Part shown: in pieces, positions 60,894 through 64,000 of the stretch | How positions within the stretch are numbered: position 1 is the stretch's first letter | How the letters are laid out: each line of letters starts with the position of its first letter | From: Stachybotrys elegans | Lineage: Eukaryota; Ascomycota; Sordariomycetes; Hypocreales; Stachybotryaceae | NCBI GenBank assembly: GCA_020746835.1 | Contig: JAGPNK010000004.1 | Span: forward strand, 1,426,001-1,490,000 | Direction: 5' to 3' | DNA length: 64,000 nucleotides | Program-made: the position numbers and the translations under genes | The notes under the pieces: model-generated | Database searches by the model: none | What the model saw: the letters and a program-made list of their open reading frames with translations, nothing else | What the model was told of the DNA's origin: nothing

Positions 60894-63222
60894 CTAGGCA
60901 AAGGCGAAACGGGCAAGGTTGAGTTTTGTGGGTGGCTTGTCAAAGTCCTCTTCAAATTCCTCATCACTATCGGGAATGATGTGGTCTTCGCTGCCGCATG
61001 ACTTATTCAGCGCCTCGACCTCTGCAACATCCACCTTGGGAAGTGGGACGAAGGCCGGGTTAACGGGAATTCCAGATAGTGATCTTCTCTCAGGCTTACG
61101 CGGCATGGGCATCTTGGGCGACATGGGAGCGTTGAAGGCCTGGGCGCCGAGACGCTGCAGCGGAGTAAAGCGTGATGCAGCCGAAGATGGTGCCGTCGAA
61201 GGCGTAGAGGCGGAACTGAAGATGGATGACCGACGGGAGGTGGCGGAGACAGGAGTGGCGGCAGTGGCAGAATTCAGCGAGAATCGACTGAGATCGGGCC
61301 GCGTCGGTGTTTGAGCAGGTTGGGAGAGAGGCTTCGATTTGGGAGGAGGCATGGAGTTGTCGATAGACGACGCCGGGTTCTGCTGGGATTCAGGCTGCTT
61401 CTGCGAAACGCCATCCCCCTTCTCCACCTGAGTTACCTTGGATCGGTTGTCGTCGAAGATAGCAATCGTCTTCCTGGGTTGCGATTTGGGGGGTGGCTTC
61501 CACCCGTCAATGTCCGGGAGATTGAAAAGCACTTCGTCAATAGAGTCATCAGATAGCAGCAAGACAGCATCGCTCTTTGATCGCCGGGGGCTCTTGGATG
61601 TAAGTCCCGGAGGAGAAAAGAACTTGCTCTGCTTGGGTGACTTATTTTCCAAGTCGTTGTCATCACAGAGCCTTGCTTTCTTTTGCGGTCGGTTGGACGA
61701 TTCGGACTGGAGGGTGGGGGCCGCTGGGCTGCTTGCCGCCGGAGCGGACTGCAGACGGTTGGGGCTGCTCTGCATTTGAGCGAAAATATTGGTAATAGGC
61801 TCGGTACGTCTACGCATAGCTCGTGGCGATGATCGCGTCCTAAAGGGTTGAGAAGGACGTGTTGTGGGTTGGGAATCTCGGTTATCGATATATGGTCGGG
61901 GCAGAGGAAACACCCTGGGCACAAGACCGCCATCAGTGATTTGTGCCAGTCGCTGGGCGTCGACGGCAAAGCAATTCGGATCCATTTCGCCCATGGGAAT
62001 TCGATTGTGGCCTTTGAAATAGGATGTGATGGGCTTCGAGGATGGTGGCCTGGCGGCAGCCTGTGTGCTCTGGGAATGGCGCCTCTTAGAAGGCGTCGTT
62101 GGCGTTATGAAAGGCGTCTTGCTGATCGGGTCCATATCTCCGTTGGCAATGGCACGCGCAAGCTCCGGCTCAACGTGGGCACCAATAAATGGCATTTCCG
62201 CGGCCGTCCTGGTACCGTCCAACGGAGTCAGATGCACCAACTCCTTCTTCTGGGGGCAGAAGACCCATTGGTGGAGGAATGTGAGTTCGGCCTGGTAGAA
62301 TTGTGTGAGATAGTTCTCCGAGACACGTTTGCCATCAAACTGCAACATTCGCACAACCTTCTCTGGGGTCTTGCTCTTTCGCAGCAAACGATATGCTGTC
62401 TTGAGCCCTACTCCAGGAAGACCGTCGAGATAGTCACAGCCGCTGAAGATGGCCATCCGTCGGAATTCAGCATCGGTCCAACCAGTGAGTGAGATTTCGC
62501 GACAAGCACAAAAGTCTCGACGATTGATCTCGATGCAGTTGCCGTATTGGTCCAACTTGGTCAAGAGACGCTTGGCACCAAAGACGAGCAGGTCTGAATC
62601 TTCCGAGATGATTCCTTGAACAATACCCTGGCGCTCAAGGTAGACGAGCTGGGCATCTGCCTCATACGGAGCAACGACGTAGGGAATTCCGTGCTTCTTG
62701 AGCTGCTGGATGAGAGCAGCGGCCATCTCTGGGGTAATGTCGATACACTTCTGGAACTGCTGTGTAGCCTGCGTGGGCTTCCCAGCCTTGAGAAGGTCCA
62801 TTGCTTCTTTTCTTCTCTTCTCACGGCTCTGAGCACGCGAGTCTTCGGTGGCAGCTTTGCTGGGGAGGTAGTCGCCGTCAAAGACCATGTATGGCGTAAC
62901 GCCAAAGTGCTTCAGCATCTTGACCCGATGCATGGCAGCATTGATGTATCTGTGTCAAGGTTAGTTGGGAATTCGTGTGATCAAACTGTCGGCTTACTTC
63001 TGCGTAGGCTTTCCCTGGCCGAGCTCAGAAGCACAAGAGTATGCAGCTCGATGTAACCAGCCGTAGGCATCCACAGCAAGCGTATCGCCCTCATACTTCT
63101 TCACATGAATTGGCCGCTGGATGGACTTGAGCAGCCCCAAAAGTCCTACGGTTTGCCATATTAGCTGGGATGGAAAGGCTAATGGAGGAGCAACCGTGTG
63201 GGAGCTTACCTGAGACACCCAT
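60894..63222 (-). CDS. exo1: Exonuclease 1 (FEN1/XPG family)
   Basis: Predicted 738 aa from a 13-bp first exon (63222-63210, MGVSG), then 63145-62998 and 62949-60894. The tiny first exon is supported by GT-AG sites and by the family's strict N-terminus, M-G-V-S/I-x-G-L-L. The nuclease core is complete: VDAYGWLHRAAYSCA, MVFDGDYLPSK, VAPYEADAQLVYL, IISEDSDLLVFG and the helix-two-turn-helix FSGCDYLDGLPGVGLKTAYRLL, with the metal-binding Asp/Glu residues present. The C-terminal half is disordered and Ser/Pro/Lys-rich, as in other Exo1 proteins, where it mediates Msh2/Mlh1 binding and phosphoregulation. Role: 5'-3' resection in mismatch repair, double-strand break repair and meiosis. Confidence 0.95.
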
Positions 63223-64000
63223 AGCTCTTGGGGTGCCGTGATAGCGGACTTATAACGTCAAACACGAGCTCTGGTGGCGTATATGAATCTGCTGTGCCCC
63301 AACTGGCTGACCTCCCCGTCTTCTTACTCTTCCACTTCCCGGCTAATAAAGGCGACTGTACCGTTCCATGGACAGAGTATCGTAACGAGATGAATGGATA
63401 ATGACTTGGGTGACGATTTCCAGTGTACTTGCAACGCGACGAGATGGGGAGCAAGATGTAAATAAAGGGGGATGGCGTTCCGGCAATGGTGCAGCGAGTG
63501 GCAAGCGAATTGAACAGGTGTATGCTGAAAGAATCCGCTCGGATATGCAAGCAGGCGGGAAAGAAGGCTCGGTGTCCGGTGTGTCGAGTGGTGGTTTGGC
63601 GAAAGAGAAAGGGAATGAGGGACGAAGATGGTAGACGCGCTGGTTTTCGTTAATGGAAAATCATCCCAAGGCGCGTCAGAAAGCAGGAGCGCGAGGGTGG
63701 GTCTTGGCCCTGTCTAGCGTCGGGTCTGGTTTATCTCCTGGGCAACGTCATTTCCATTTTCTTCTCCTTATCGATAGCCAGAGCCATGGTTTCTGTCCGT
63801 TCCCGCTGATTCTATGATGGCTTCGTGGAGAGGCATGAAATGTACAGGCCATTGATTCGAGATTATCGTACATCTTGCCTCTACCTCTGCATCCGAATCA
63901 TCTCTCAAGTGACTGTTTTCGTTCCTGACTGCACTCGCCAAATAAGCCCCATTGCTCCAGCGCCTGGAGGTTAAATTCTCAGTGGGGCTAGATGGGAGGC
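63223..64000. other. Exo1 promoter and right edge
   Basis: The sequence upstream of Exo1 to the window edge. No open frame with domain support, no tRNA and no clear MluI box (ACGCGT) is seen; only a related ACGCGC near 63635. Confidence 0.5.

Noticed and set aside
1..64000. CRISPR array, bacterial operon or integrated virus
   Set aside because: Intron-rich fungal genes throughout; no regular short repeats with unique spacers and no viral hallmark proteins.

Overview
The window is nuclear DNA of a filamentous ascomycete, most likely a sordariomycete (a hypocrealean is plausible; the genus cannot be fixed from sequence alone). The reasons are short spliceosomal introns of about 45-100 bp with GT...AG ends and CTAAC/CTGAC-like branch sites, single genes separated by long intergenic stretches, and clear ascomycete orthologues: Argonaute, Sro7/Lgl, Rna14, Asf1, an Ariadne-type RBR ligase, Exo1 and a Gap1/Sar1-type RasGAP. 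I support 17 protein-coding genes. I found no rRNA, tRNA, CRISPR array or intact transposon.

Layout. 1.5-7.3 kb (+): F-box/ankyrin protein, secreted HNH-type nuclease-like protein, secreted GH16-like protein with a degenerate active site. 9.2-14.2 kb (-): large Sec7-PH Arf exchange factor, then a 4.6 kb gene-poor divergent region. 18.8-21.0 kb (+): membrane-anchored flavin monooxygenase, convergent with a membrane-anchored alpha/beta-hydrolase-like gene (21.3-22.9 kb, -). 23.6-26.4 kb (-): TPR-SET protein. 28.8-41.4 kb (-): Sro7, Argonaute and Rna14. 42.5-43.5 kb (+): Asf1, divergent from Rna14. 43.9-54.7 kb (-): CorA-like transporter, RasGAP, GNAT acetyltransferase. 56.0-59.8 kb (+): mitochondrial-type peroxiredoxin and Ariadne RBR ligase. 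60.9-63.2 kb (-): Exo1. Nothing suggests a biosynthetic cluster or an operon; these are mostly independent housekeeping and regulatory genes (RNA silencing, mRNA 3'-end formation, chromatin assembly, DNA repair, exocytosis, Ras and Arf signalling).

The most striking observation is in the TPR-SET gene. An in-frame UAG sits exactly where the post-SET motif should carry its conserved Trp (W-G-F-x-C-x-C), and the frame stays open and family-like for 287 more codons. UAG to UGG is the recoding made by the A-to-I mRNA editing known from sexual stages of Fusarium and Neurospora, and the UAG lies in the loop of a small predicted hairpin. I therefore propose a conditionally expressed, editing-dependent SET protein; a strain-specific nonsense mutation is the main alternative. 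Separately, Rna14 and Asf1 each show an apparent one-base loss in a run of six C where seven are needed, which looks like homopolymer sequence error. A degenerate tandem array with six exact TGAGTCA (Gcn4/Cpc1/AP-1-type) sites lies between the SET and Sro7 genes.
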